Part shown: piece after piece, positions 20,252-28,851 of the stretch
Layout: the number at the start of each line of letters is the position of its first letter
Numbering within the stretch: the first letter of the stretch is position 1
Source: Trinickia caryophylli
GTDB taxonomy: Bacteria > Pseudomonadota > Gammaproteobacteria > Burkholderiales > Burkholderiaceae
DNA: 64,000 nucleotides
Assembly (NCBI RefSeq): GCF_034424545.1
Contig: NZ_CP139971.1
Span: forward strand, 1,736,001 to 1,800,000
Direction of reading: 5' to 3'
Made by a program: the position numbers and the translations under genes
Notes under the pieces: generated by a model
What the model saw: only the letters and a program-made list of their open reading frames with translations
The model's database searches: none
Told to the model about the DNA's origin: nothing

Positions 20252-20308
20252 AGCCCCAGCGTCCTGGGACCTGTACAGCGTGCAGGCCTGGGATTCCGGG
20301 GCTTTTTT
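20252..20308 (+). terminator. Possible terminator after gltA
   Basis: AGCCCC (20252-20257) pairs with GGGGCT (20298-20303), and an inner CCTGTAC/GTGCAGG arm has one mismatch. A run of six T residues follows the outer arm. The stem is long and interrupted, so the call is moderate. It also lies close to the stop of the convergent GNAT gene. Confidence 0.45.
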
Positions 20309-20337
20309 ACGGGCCTGCAAAGAGGCTTTGCCGGCCT

Positions 20338-20844
20338 TTACCGCCCTTGCTGATGCTCGGCCAGGTCGTGCCCGGCGCCCGGGCTGTCCGGCAACCGGTA
20401 GTGCATTTCGTAAAAGAGCATGTCGCCCTTGGCGGGGAGGGTGAACGGCGGGATGGGCGAATTGAAGCCCAGCGTTTCATAGAACGGTCTTGCCGATTCG
20501 CGCGCCGTACACCATATAAGTCGGCCGTTTTGCCGCCGCGCATGCTCGAGGCAGAGCTTGATCAAGAGTCTGCCGAATCCGAAACGTTGCAGCTCAGGCT
20601 CGACGGCCACCCCTCGGATCCGCCACGAGGCGGTATCCGTATCGCCTGGCCGTGCCTCGCGGCAAACCGAGGCCACCGCTACTATCTGCTCGCATCGATA
20701 GACCGCAAGATGCAAGGTTGAATCGTCTCCGTCGCCGCGAAAACGCGAGGCACCCGGGTCACCATCCAATAAAAGCGCTTGCCGCAGAGGCAGCACGTTT
20801 TCCACAGGTACCGATCGAATCGAAAAAAGTTCTTTGTTACGCAT
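20338..20844 (-). CDS. GNAT family N-acetyltransferase
   Basis: 168-residue acetyl-CoA-dependent transferase of unknown substrate. The GNAT core is visible: beta-strand WRIRGVAVEPELQRFGFGRL with the acetyl-CoA-binding R/Q-x-x-G-x-G/A pattern, then LLIKLCLEHARRQ and the terminal ARPFYETLGF motif. ElaA/YjcF-like small-molecule acetylation is plausible. It is convergent with gltA and divergent from the GntR gene at 21010, with no functional link visible. Confidence 0.85.
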   Translation of the reverse strand: MRNKELFSIRSVPVENVLPLRQALLLDGDPGASRFRGDGDDSTLHLAVYRCEQIVAVASVCREARPGDTDTASWRIRGVAVEPELQRFGFGRLLIKLCLEHARRQNGRLIWCTARESARPFYETLGFNSPIPPFTLPAKGDMLFYEMHYRLPDSPGAGHDLAEHQQGR

Positions 20845-20899
20845 ATATCGGGAAAAGGCCTATCCAGCTGTCCTGCGACGTCACCTACTATGACATAAG

Positions 20900-20953
20900 C
20901 GCATCACATAAATCGATATACTGGCAAAGATATCAGGACCCAATCGTGATGCG
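20900..20953. repeat. Inverted repeat in the GNAT-GntR divergent region
   Basis: CGCATCAC at 20900-20907 and GTGATGCG at 20946-20953, perfect eight-base arms separated by 38 bases of AT-rich DNA. It lies 57-110 bases upstream of the GntR start and is a candidate pair of half-sites or the divergent promoter region. Confidence 0.4.
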
Positions 20954-21009
20954 TTAGGGTAACCTCCAAGCATTTTCTCGTTCCGCCGTCGTCTCAACTG
21001 AGATCTCAG

Positions 21010-21675
21010 ATGAATGCAGAGGCTTATTCCGATACCGAGCTGGCTTATACCGAAGTGCGTGCGCGAATTCTCGATGGCCGCCTCTCGCCGGGGCAGCCGC
21101 TTTCGCCGCGTACGCTCGCGCACGAGCTCGCGCTTGGGCATATGCCCGTGCGCTCGGCTATACAGCGCCTCGTCGTGGAGGGGCTCGTGGAGGTCGTTCC
21201 GCGAAAGGGGACTTACGTCAAAACGCCGACCACGGACGATTTGCGCGAGATATTCGAGGTGCGCCTCGCGCTGGAGAGCACGGCCGCATTTCTTGCCGCC
21301 ATGCATGGGCCGACCGAGGGACTGACGAAAGCGGCCCAGCAGTTGCGCCGCCTCGTCGACGAGAAAACTGCCGATTTGATGACGGAACAGCGAATCGGCT
21401 GGGTTTTTCATCAAGAATTGTTCGCCGCATCGAAAAACGAGCGTCTGAGCGCCACTTACAAAATGCTTCGTGTGCAGACTGGTCTGGCGTTGAACGAATT
21501 GGATCGCGACGATGCGGCGACCGTTCGGCGCGGAACACTCGAGCATTTGAATATCTACACGGCAATCAAGTATGGCGAGCCGGAGGCGGCGCGTCGGCAT
21601 ATGTGGAATCACGTTGTCGACGGCACGGACGCGAGAATCAAACTTATCCGAGGCCAACATGAAAACACAGACTGA
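21010..21675 (+). CDS. GntR family regulator, FadR/FCD subfamily
   Basis: 221-residue transcription factor. The N-terminal winged helix (about 10-78) shows VRARILDGRLSPGQPLSPRT, LGHMPVRSAIQRLVVEGLVE and PRKGTYVKTP. The C-terminal helical FCD domain (about 85-210) carries IFEVRLALESTAAFLAA and later EHLNIYTAIKYGEPEAARRHM, containing expected metal/ligand histidines. Its 3' end overlaps the start of the symporter gene by 17 bases, so it is probably the local, autoregulated controller of that transporter. Confidence 0.92.
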   Translation: MNAEAYSDTELAYTEVRARILDGRLSPGQPLSPRTLAHELALGHMPVRSAIQRLVVEGLVEVVPRKGTYVKTPTTDDLREIFEVRLALESTAAFLAAMHGPTEGLTKAAQQLRRLVDEKTADLMTEQRIGWVFHQELFAASKNERLSATYKMLRVQTGLALNELDRDDAATVRRGTLEHLNIYTAIKYGEPEAARRHMWNHVVDGTDARIKLIRGQHENTD

Positions 21676-22930
21676 CAAGAAGATATCGATGCCCGTTCAA
21701 ATGCTCGCGGGTTTGTTGCTGGGTGTGCTGTGCGGGCTTTATCTGCCCGCGCTCGGGACCAAACTCTCGTTTCTTTCGACCATTTTTGCGCATGCGATCA
21801 AAATGGTCGTCATGCCGCTGATTCTGTTGTCTGTGACGGTAGGTGCCTATCGCGCGGCGGCGCAGCGCGCGCAGCTCGGCAAGACGGCGCTCTTCAGCAT
21901 AGCGTTCTTTCTTGTGGCCACGGCAATCGCGGCTTGTCTCGGCCTCGCGCTGAACATGGCTTTCAGGCCCGGGCTCGGCGCGAGCCTGCACGAGACACAG
22001 GCCATGCCGAAGGGATTGGCCGGCAGCATCGACTGGATGCAGTTCGTCGTCGACATCGTGCCGACGAACATCGTTGCCGCGCTGGCGTCAGGTAACGCTA
22101 TACCGGTGCTCGTGTTTGGCGTGCTGCTCGGTGCGGCATTGTCGGCGGTCGGCCAGCGGGCGGTGCCGATGATCGCGGTGCTCGACTCGATGCTGGCAGC
22201 CCTCTTCAAGATGACCGAATGGATCATCGCTTTTTCGCCGCTCGCGATTTTCGCGGCGCTGGCCGGGCTGCTCGCATCGAAGGGTTTGGCGGCGCTCGTG
22301 CCGCTCATGAAGCTGTTGGGCGTGGCTTATCTGGGCATGGCGGTGCTCGCGCTGCTGCTGACGGTCGTGCTGAAAGCCGCGGGGCGCTCGCCGATCGCAG
22401 TGGTGAAGCAGGTCAGCGAGCCGCTGATCCTCGCGTTTACGACGCGCTCGTCCGAGATCACCTTTCCGCTGCATCTGAAGAAGCTGACGGAAATGGGCGT
22501 GCCGCGACCTGTCGCCTCGACGATTCTTCCGCTGTCGTACATCTTCAATCGCGACGGCGCGGTGCTTTATACGGCGCTTGCAATCGGTTATCTGGCGGAT
22601 GCCTACCATGTGGTGTGGACGTGGCCGCTGCTCGTCACGATCGCCGTGCTGACGATCATCACGATCGACGGGGCCGCCAACGTACCGTCGGGTGCCGTCG
22701 TGGCGATGACCGTCATTCTTTCGGCGATCGGCTTGCCGGTGGAGGCCGTGCTGTTGATTCTCGGCGTCGACGCATTCTTCGACATGGGACGCACGGCGCT
22801 GAACGTCTATGCGAGCACGGTGGCGACGAGCGTGGCGATGCGCGTGGCCGGCGACAGCTATGGCGACGCCGGCGCGTCGGGCGCCGACGATGCGGACGAC
22901 GTCTTCAAGCCTTTGGGCAGCGGCGCTTGA
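21659..22930 (+). CDS. Dicarboxylate/amino acid:cation symporter (DAACS family)
   Basis: Inner-membrane secondary transporter for C4-dicarboxylates or acidic amino acids, 423 residues with about eight spans and two re-entrant hairpins. Seen: HP1 region AFTTRSSEITFPLHLKKL, TM7 FNRDGAVLYTALAIGYLA, HP2 region ANVPSGAVVAMTVILSAIGL, and TM8 GVDAFFDMGRTALNVYAS. The canonical NMDGT of TM7, which coordinates cations, is NRDGA here, so coupling ions or substrate may differ from GltP/DctA. The ATG at 21659 was chosen since MKTQTDKKISMPVQM matches family starts. The C-terminal tail is acidic (DDADDVF). It is coupled to the GntR gene. Confidence 0.92.
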   Translation: MKTQTDKKISMPVQMLAGLLLGVLCGLYLPALGTKLSFLSTIFAHAIKMVVMPLILLSVTVGAYRAAAQRAQLGKTALFSIAFFLVATAIAACLGLALNMAFRPGLGASLHETQAMPKGLAGSIDWMQFVVDIVPTNIVAALASGNAIPVLVFGVLLGAALSAVGQRAVPMIAVLDSMLAALFKMTEWIIAFSPLAIFAALAGLLASKGLAALVPLMKLLGVAYLGMAVLALLLTVVLKAAGRSPIAVVKQVSEPLILAFTTRSSEITFPLHLKKLTEMGVPRPVASTILPLSYIFNRDGAVLYTALAIGYLADAYHVVWTWPLLVTIAVLTIITIDGAANVPSGAVVAMTVILSAIGLPVEAVLLILGVDAFFDMGRTALNVYASTVATSVAMRVAGDSYGDAGASGADDADDVFKPLGSGA

Positions 22931-23034
22931 GCGGCGCCGTTGCCGCGCCGCATTCGATTTCACCCTCGAGGCACGGGCGCTTCATGCCGTGTCCCGCCTG
23001 CACACACCCTCAGTCCTCGGATGCAGGCGGCTTG

Positions 23035-23074
23035 GCCACGCCTTTTTGCTCTATAAGGCGTGGCGCTATTTTTT
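23035..23074 (+). terminator. Rho-independent terminator of the symporter gene
   Basis: Perfect ten-base stem GCCACGCCTT/AAGGCGTGGC with a ten-base loop, then GCTA and six T residues. It lies about 105 bases after the symporter stop. The remaining bases to 23225 hold nothing else recognisable. Confidence 0.85.
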
Positions 23075-23225
23075 CCATGCGCTCGACGACGCTTTGCGTT
23101 CGGCGAGTGCCCGGCCGTATCGGCGGCCGCCCATGATCCGAGCCCGGGTTGCCCCGGGCGCTCCTCCCAGGTTCGCGGCGGCCCGGCCGGGGCGGTGTGC
23201 GCGTCGCGCTGCCGCTCGTTTCCGG

Positions 23226-24254
23226 TCAGAATGATTTGATGACTGGCGACATCGCTTCGCGTACGAACCCGAGCAGCGCCTCGTTCGCCCACGTGCCGGC
23301 CATGAGTTCAGGCTCGCTTTGCAGCGCCTGCCGAAACTTGAGCTGCGTCTTCGGATCGTCGCCCGCGTAACTTTGGAACAGGGCAAGCCAGCGGCGGGCA
23401 AGTTCGCGCCCCTCTGGTGACGCGGGTGTGATGCCCGCGTCGATGGCGTCGCGCACGTCGGCCATCAACCGCGGCCACTCCATGGCACCCTTGCCGTAGT
23501 TCTCGCGCATGAACCGGATCTCGTCCGGAGACAGGTACTTCTCGTAGATCCGCATTTTCGTTTCGGAGAACGCCCGGAGCACATAGTCCCGCAATGCGGT
23601 GGAAATGCCCATGTGTGCTTGCAGGGAGGGCTCTTTTTCGTGCATGAGGTTCAGCTTCGCCAGCAGGCGCGGGTCGCCGTTCGTATCGCGCACGAGCAGG
23701 GTCATCCAGCGGACGGCGAGTTCGCGCGCCTTTTCGCTTTCGGCCGGTACGCCGCTTTGCATCAGCGCGCGGACTTGGGCCACCAGTTCGGTCCATTCCT
23801 GCGGTGGCGTTTGCGCGTTGCGGTACATGGGCAAGCGGGCGAGTTCGTCCTCGGAAAAATACTTGTCGTACATGGTCATCAACTCCAATGTGGCGAGCCA
23901 ATCGGTCAGCTCCGGCTCTCCGCCGTCCAGCAGCGTGCCGTGCAAATGCACGAGGCGATCGCGTAGCCGCGAGGCCTGGTCGATCTGCCGATCGAGCATC
24001 GCGATCTGCCGTGCGACGATGGGGGCGAGCGGGGTGTCGGGCTGGGCTAGATAGGCGCCGACTTCGGCGAGCGAAAGACCGAAACGACGCAGTGCCTGGA
24101 TTCGGTGCAGGCGGGCAATGTCATGCCGGTCGTAGAGTCGGTATCCGTTGTCGGCGCGCGCCGAGGGCGTCAGCAGGCCGATTGCGTCGTAGTGGTGCAG
24201 CGTGCGGACCGTCAGTCCGCTGCGCTTTGCCAGTTCTCCCACTTTCAACAGCAT
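23226..24254 (-). CDS. MerR family regulator with two TipAS-type domains
   Basis: 342-residue transcription factor. Residues 1-70 are a MerR winged helix (LKVGELAKRSGLTVRTLHHY, NGYRLYDRHDIARL), followed by a coiled-coil dimer helix (about 75-110). The rest resembles the TipA/Mta antibiotic-binding TipAS domain and appears twice: about 128-225 (starting MYDKYFSEDELARLPM) and about 238-335 (starting YEKYLSPDEIRFMREN). Each copy ends in a RELA-RW helix. TipAS domains bind peptide antibiotics or hydrophobic cations and switch on resistance genes. No efflux target lies next to it, so an autoregulated sensor is likely. A MerR-type promoter lies just upstream. Confidence 0.9.
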   Translation of the reverse strand: MLLKVGELAKRSGLTVRTLHHYDAIGLLTPSARADNGYRLYDRHDIARLHRIQALRRFGLSLAEVGAYLAQPDTPLAPIVARQIAMLDRQIDQASRLRDRLVHLHGTLLDGGEPELTDWLATLELMTMYDKYFSEDELARLPMYRNAQTPPQEWTELVAQVRALMQSGVPAESEKARELAVRWMTLLVRDTNGDPRLLAKLNLMHEKEPSLQAHMGISTALRDYVLRAFSETKMRIYEKYLSPDEIRFMRENYGKGAMEWPRLMADVRDAIDAGITPASPEGRELARRWLALFQSYAGDDPKTQLKFRQALQSEPELMAGTWANEALLGFVREAMSPVIKSF

Positions 24255-24284
24255 TCGAGCCTCCCCTTCAAGTGCGCGCCATGA

Positions 24285-24315
24285 AGGTTGGGACCTTACG
24301 CCACGTGAGGGTCAA
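24285..24315 (-). promoter_or_regulatory. MerR-type promoter with 19-bp spacer and operator dyad
   Basis: On the minus strand TTGACC (-35), a 19-base spacer and CAACCT (-10) precede the MerR gene. The overlong spacer holds the imperfect dyad CCTTACG-CCA-CGTGAGG (24294-24310). This is the classic layout that MerR activators bend and activate, and here it drives the regulator itself. Confidence 0.8.
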
Positions 24316-24457
24316 GCGGAAGGCGGGATGTTTCGGGGCGGGTCCATGTCCTGTGCCCGGGCCAAGTGCCCTTGTCCATGACTCCGAGCGCAAACGAATC
24401 GGAACACGCCGCTCCCCGCGAGCGCATTCCGATCATCGGTTTGTGCGCCGCGAGGGA

Positions 24458-26047
24458 TCAAATCGGCGACGTCGGCACGACCGTGCTCAACGCTTTGAAC
24501 GCCGAACTGCAATCGACCGCGGTACCGGACCCCGGCGTTCCCGTCACCGTCACGCCCGTGCTCGAGGAAGAGACGATCGACGAAGCGAAACTGACGGGCC
24601 CCGGGCCGAACGTGAAATGCGTGGCGGCTGGTTGCGTCGTTGGCCCGCCATTATGGCCCGCGGCGAACTTGGGTTGGGCATTGTCGAACACCACGTTGTC
24701 GAGCGTGATGACGAGCGGGTTGTTCTGGCCGTTGATCGTATAGCCGACGAACGTCGCATCGCCGCCGCCGTACTTGCTGCTGCCGAGGTAATGCAAGCCG
24801 CTCACCTTTACGCTGTTGAAGTTCGGATACAGCGAACCGGTGCTCTTGCTATAGAACGGATCGAACGTGAGCGGGTGGCTGATGTTGCGCATGCACACCT
24901 GATTGTAGGTGACGTTCGAAACCGTACCCCCACGCGACGCATCGGACTTGATCCGCAGGCCGCCGCTCGTGCCGCTGTCATAGCCGTCCATGACGAGATC
25001 CGTGACGGCGACGTTGCTGACGCCCGCATTGGTCTCGCTGCCAATCGACAGGCCGTGGCCGTAGTAGAAGTGGTTGTGCGCATAGGTATGGTTTTGCGCA
25101 CCGGCGCCCGAGCTCGATTTCAGCGCGACATGGTCATCGCCCGCGCTGATGAACGAATAGGCCAGCAACACTTTGCTCGAGTAGCCGGTATCGAAGCCGT
25201 CGGTGTTCTGGGTCGTATCGGGCGTAAAGCAGGTGGCCGGCGTGACGACGTCGGGCGTCGTGCCGGTCGGGCATTGATAGCCGGCCTTCGTGTAGACGAG
25301 GCTCGGCGTCAGAATCTTGATACCCCAGGCCGTCAGGCCAGTGACGCCATAGGCCCAAACGTGGAAGTTCGGCGAATTCTGCAGCGTGATGCCGTGCAAA
25401 ACGAAATTACTGCCGTTCTGCACTTGAAGGATGCGCGGATTCTGCTGGTTGAGGCCCAGTGTGCGGTTTTGCCACGCCACGTCCCACCAGGTCTTGGTGT
25501 TCGCATTCGCGCCGTTCGTGAGCAGGCTGCCGCCACGGCCATCGATCACGCCGCCGCCCACGATGCCGCTGCCGGTCGTCTTGTCTGCAACGATGAGCGG
25601 CTTGCACGATTTGTCGTTGGTCTTCGTGGCCGTGCCGCACGTGCCGGCGCCCGTGTCGTAATCCTTGGGGTTGCGCGACGCGAAAAGCGTCACGCCGCTA
25701 TCGATCCAGAGGGTCACGCCGGACTTCAGTTGAAGCGGGCCGGTAAGAAAGCCCGTTGCGCCCGAGGCGCCGGCGACGAGTTTGACCGCCTGACCGGACG
25801 GGCAATTGGCGATGGCACTCTGAATATCCGACGTGTCGGGCTGAGAGCCTGATGGGCTGGCGTCGAGCGAGTCGAGCGACCCGTTGACGGGAACGCGCTT
25901 GGCAGTCAGCGTTTTGCAGATCGTCGTGGGCCACGCGGGCTCGGACACTTGCCCCCATTGCGTGGTCACCGGCGCGTCCTCGGCATGCGCGCCCACAACG
26001 CCTAACGCTGCCAGCGCCGCGATCAGTGCGTTCGATTTCACCTTCAT
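24458..26047 (-). CDS. Secreted GH28 polygalacturonase
   Basis: Hydrolyses pectate. 529 residues, with Sec signal peptide MKVKSNALIAALAALGVVGA, cleavage likely after AHA. Parallel beta-helix glycoside hydrolase family 28. All four family signatures are visible: NTDGFD (catalytic D283), AGDDHVA (D304, D305), YGHGLSIGSE (H331) and the substrate-binding LRIKSD around residue 370. Extra cysteines and a long N-terminal domain fit bacterial endo/exo-polygalacturonases such as PehA/PglA of plant-associated Burkholderiales. It is a lone gene between the MerR regulator and the PAS-sigma gene. It suggests access to plant cell walls. Confidence 0.94.
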   Translation of the reverse strand: MKVKSNALIAALAALGVVGAHAEDAPVTTQWGQVSEPAWPTTICKTLTAKRVPVNGSLDSLDASPSGSQPDTSDIQSAIANCPSGQAVKLVAGASGATGFLTGPLQLKSGVTLWIDSGVTLFASRNPKDYDTGAGTCGTATKTNDKSCKPLIVADKTTGSGIVGGGVIDGRGGSLLTNGANANTKTWWDVAWQNRTLGLNQQNPRILQVQNGSNFVLHGITLQNSPNFHVWAYGVTGLTAWGIKILTPSLVYTKAGYQCPTGTTPDVVTPATCFTPDTTQNTDGFDTGYSSKVLLAYSFISAGDDHVALKSSSGAGAQNHTYAHNHFYYGHGLSIGSETNAGVSNVAVTDLVMDGYDSGTSGGLRIKSDASRGGTVSNVTYNQVCMRNISHPLTFDPFYSKSTGSLYPNFNSVKVSGLHYLGSSKYGGGDATFVGYTINGQNNPLVITLDNVVFDNAQPKFAAGHNGGPTTQPAATHFTFGPGPVSFASSIVSSSSTGVTVTGTPGSGTAVDCSSAFKALSTVVPTSPI

Positions 26048-26523
26048 CGAGTTTTCCCTCGCTTCTTGTTGGGTCGTTATTCAAATATCGGCAATCAGGC
26101 ATGCCGACAGTCATGTAATCGAAAGGAAGATTGTGTAAAACGTTTGTGACGATTTTAGCCGCGACGGTGTTACGTCCTTTCTGTTATCGATGTAAGGATA
26201 TTCTTAGTGCTCTGTGAGGATAATCGTCGGAACCGGAGCCATTTTTTCGATTTGAAACGGCGTCGGCTTCAGCTGCGGCGAAGCGAACGCCTTGCAGGCT
26301 GGCGGTTTCAGCGAATTAAAAAACCGCTTGTATCGACAGACGCGTTTTGCTGAGGTACGTTTCACCGTATGGCGGAATCGAGTTTGTCGAGGATAATCGG
26401 TTCGCGATGGCGATAGCCGAACGTGTTCCGATTCGGCTATCGGGCCACGCTCTATCGACAAAATATTACGAAGTCGCTCGTCATCCGGGCGTACGAGCGG
26501 TCGAAGCAAGAGAAGGAAAGGGA
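26048..26523. other. AT-rich divergent region between polygalacturonase and PAS-sigma genes
   Basis: About 475 bases, richer in A and T than the surroundings, serving as upstream region of both genes. Open frames run through it on both strands but have no ribosome site or recognisable product. I could not assign a specific promoter. Confidence 0.5.
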
Positions 26524-27873
26524 ATGGCAGCAGGATGCGTTGATGAGGTGCGGACTTACTGGTCCAGTTCCGGAGGTCGTCCCATGCCGCCAACCATGGG
26601 ACGCCACGGCGCTGAGGCATTAAAGCCGCCACAGCAACTGGCTGCCGCAACACCGGCGGTTGTATTCGTCGATTGCGCGGATGCCGATGCGGCAGCCGAA
26701 TTGAGGCGCTTCAGAGCCATACACGGCGCCGAGCACTATGCCGTTGCCGTGCTGCGCGAATTCTCGGCGAAGCGGTTCATCGAGCTGATCGGCGACGGTG
26801 CGAACGACGGCGCATCGCACGACGAGTTGGCGAACCCCGGCCCCATCATCGAACGGGCACGCGCGCAGACGAGCTTGCTGGCGCTGGCGCGAAACGGTGC
26901 GACCGATTTTCGCGGGCTGCAGGGCCATACGGATGGCATGTCGCAACCTGTATTCTTCAAGGATGCGAACGGCGCGTATGCCGGATGCAATCGCGTCTTC
27001 GAGCGCTTTTTGGGAATCGACAGGGGCAGCGTCGTCGGCCAAACCGTGTTCGATGTTGCACCGTTCGAGCTCGCGCTCGTTTATCACAAGGCGGATATCG
27101 ATCTCCTTTCACAAGGGGGCATGCAGAACTACACCACCCACGTACGAAATGGGGATGGCAATCTGCGCCTGGTTCGCTTCTACAAAGGGATCGTGCATGA
27201 CGGCAACGGGCGCGTTGCCGGGGTCGTCGGGGCGATCCACGACATAGACAATCCCTCGAGCTTCGATGCAGCGCGTATCGAGATCGACGAGATCACCCAC
27301 TACGTGTCGAACGATGCTGGCAGGCGTGGCCGCTTTCCGTCGTCAGCCGACGAGGACCGGCGGTTGCTCGACCGGGTCATCGCGCGAGACCCGTCGGCCC
27401 TCGCGCGCCTGTATCAGGCGTATCGCCGCCGGCTCGCACGTTTTCTGGGCCGGTTTACGTGGAAGGCGGAGCTGATCGATGAGGTCATCAACGATACCTT
27501 CCTGATCGTATGGCGGCGAGCGCACGAGTTCCGGGGCGAGGCAAGCATATCGACGTGGATCATCAGCATTGCCTACCGCACGGCACTACACGCGCTGCGC
27601 GACGAGCGGCGCTGGGACTTCGAGCCGCTCGAGCGTGTCGATACGATCGTCCAATACTGGCACGATCACGAACTGCCCGATCTTCTTTCGAAGGCACTCG
27701 ATCTGCTGCCCGAGGAACATCGCCTGGTGATGACGCTGGCCTACGTGCTTGGACATTCGATCGACGAGATCGCCCAGATTACCCGCACCCCGGTGACGAC
27801 GGTCAAGGCCCGCCTGCACCGGGCGAAGGGCAAACTGCGCCAGACATTGGCGCAGTTCGGCCTCGGCAAATAG
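26524..27873 (+). CDS. PAS domain fused to an ECF-type sigma factor
   Basis: 449-residue protein from the ATG at 26524, which has AAGGAAAGGG just upstream. Residues about 35-120 form an alpha/beta segment starting AAATPAVVFVDCADADAAAE that may be a degenerate receiver-like domain. Residues about 131-245 are a PAS domain (MSQPVFFKDANGAYAGCNRV, FLGIDRGSVVGQTVFDVAP) and its PAC-like tail GNGRVAGVVGAIHDI. Residues about 290-370 are sigma region 2 (LARLYQAYRRRLARFLGRF, ELIDEVINDTFLIVWRRA). Residues about 392-445 are region 4 (LDLLPEEHRLVMTLAYVLGH, ITRTPVTTVKARLHRAKGKL). No anti-sigma gene is adjacent, so the PAS domain probably controls the sigma part directly. Regulon unknown. Confidence 0.88.
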   Translation: MAAGCVDEVRTYWSSSGGRPMPPTMGRHGAEALKPPQQLAAATPAVVFVDCADADAAAELRRFRAIHGAEHYAVAVLREFSAKRFIELIGDGANDGASHDELANPGPIIERARAQTSLLALARNGATDFRGLQGHTDGMSQPVFFKDANGAYAGCNRVFERFLGIDRGSVVGQTVFDVAPFELALVYHKADIDLLSQGGMQNYTTHVRNGDGNLRLVRFYKGIVHDGNGRVAGVVGAIHDIDNPSSFDAARIEIDEITHYVSNDAGRRGRFPSSADEDRRLLDRVIARDPSALARLYQAYRRRLARFLGRFTWKAELIDEVINDTFLIVWRRAHEFRGEASISTWIISIAYRTALHALRDERRWDFEPLERVDTIVQYWHDHELPDLLSKALDLLPEEHRLVMTLAYVLGHSIDEIAQITRTPVTTVKARLHRAKGKLRQTLAQFGLGK

Positions 27874-27975
27874 GCGGGCATGACAGGCGGATGCGGCCGG
27901 CCAGCGTTGTCGGGCTGCGGCACCTGCGGCCGTCTCCAGCAATTTCCGCCGTTCACGGCGTATTCGATGCGAGGC

Positions 27976-28851
27976 CTAGGGTGCCGCTTTTCCTTTCCGA
28001 TCCAACCACGTGCTGTAGCGTGCGATCAACGCGCGGTTGTCGAATCGCCAGGGATGAAAGCCTGGCTTGAACCATGCGAACCACTGAGGCAGCATTCTGG
28101 TCAGGGGGCCAGGGCTCACGAACTGTTCGCGCAGTAGCCGGAGCCAGCCTTTCCAGTCGGCTGCGGATCCGTCGTGCCTGATCAGCGAGAACGTCATCCG
28201 CCACAGAAGCGTCGTAAAGACGAGGGTCACCATCATCATGGCCGAGCACCGTAACAAGTAGCGACGCAAGGGGCCGGGCACGGCTGCGGTGAACACATCG
28301 AATGCGACGGCCTTATGCTCGGTTTCCTCCAGCGCATGCCAAAGCCAGATATCGGCCATTTCCGGGGCCGCGTGCTCGAGGCTGCGCGGGTGCCTGAGCA
28401 ATTGATCCGCAAACATCGCAGTGAAGTGCTCGAGGCATATCGTGATCGCGAGGCGCATGCCGGGAGGGAGATAACGCCGTGCAAAGGCCTGCTGAGCGGC
28501 GACGAGGCGCTCGAGCCTGCGAACAGGCGCACCCTGGGCCTCGAGCCAGCGGTTGTAGCGAACATGCTCCCGGCTGTGCAAGGCCTCCTGAGCGACGAAT
28601 TCCGCGGCATCGCGCGCGAGTGCGGGATTGCCGACGACGCGGCTGCGAAATAGCTGGACCGTTTCGATGAAGGCGCGCTCTCCTTCGGGAAACATGATCG
28701 ACATCGCATCGTAGAAGCGGGTGCGATGGCACTCGCCACCGAGCCAGTAGCGGGGGATGGACGCGTAGGGGCCGAAGGCAATGTCGCGGCGGCGCAGGCG
28801 CGGGATGCGGACCTCGCTCGTCACGTCGTCGCGCACCGGCAGTTTCGTCAT
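27976..28851 (-). CDS. Metal-dependent hydrolase, PF10118 type
   Basis: 291 residues. Resembles the predicted metal-dependent hydrolases (COG3687/PF10118), helical proteins with a ferritin-like set of acidic and histidine residues. Seen: FPEGERAFIETVQLFRS, FVAQEALHSREHVRYNRWL and IWLWHALEETEHKAVAFDVF, each holding E and H residues spaced for a di-metal site. Two hydrophobic segments near the middle (MMMVTLVFTTLLWRMTFSLI) suggest membrane association. Last gene of the eight-gene lipid-type operon; its ATG overlaps the hydroxylase stop (ATGA). The family's reaction is not established; a di-iron oxygenase or hydrolase on lipid intermediates is possible. Confidence 0.85.
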   Translation of the reverse strand: MTKLPVRDDVTSEVRIPRLRRRDIAFGPYASIPRYWLGGECHRTRFYDAMSIMFPEGERAFIETVQLFRSRVVGNPALARDAAEFVAQEALHSREHVRYNRWLEAQGAPVRRLERLVAAQQAFARRYLPPGMRLAITICLEHFTAMFADQLLRHPRSLEHAAPEMADIWLWHALEETEHKAVAFDVFTAAVPGPLRRYLLRCSAMMMVTLVFTTLLWRMTFSLIRHDGSAADWKGWLRLLREQFVSPGPLTRMLPQWFAWFKPGFHPWRFDNRALIARYSTWLDRKGKAAP

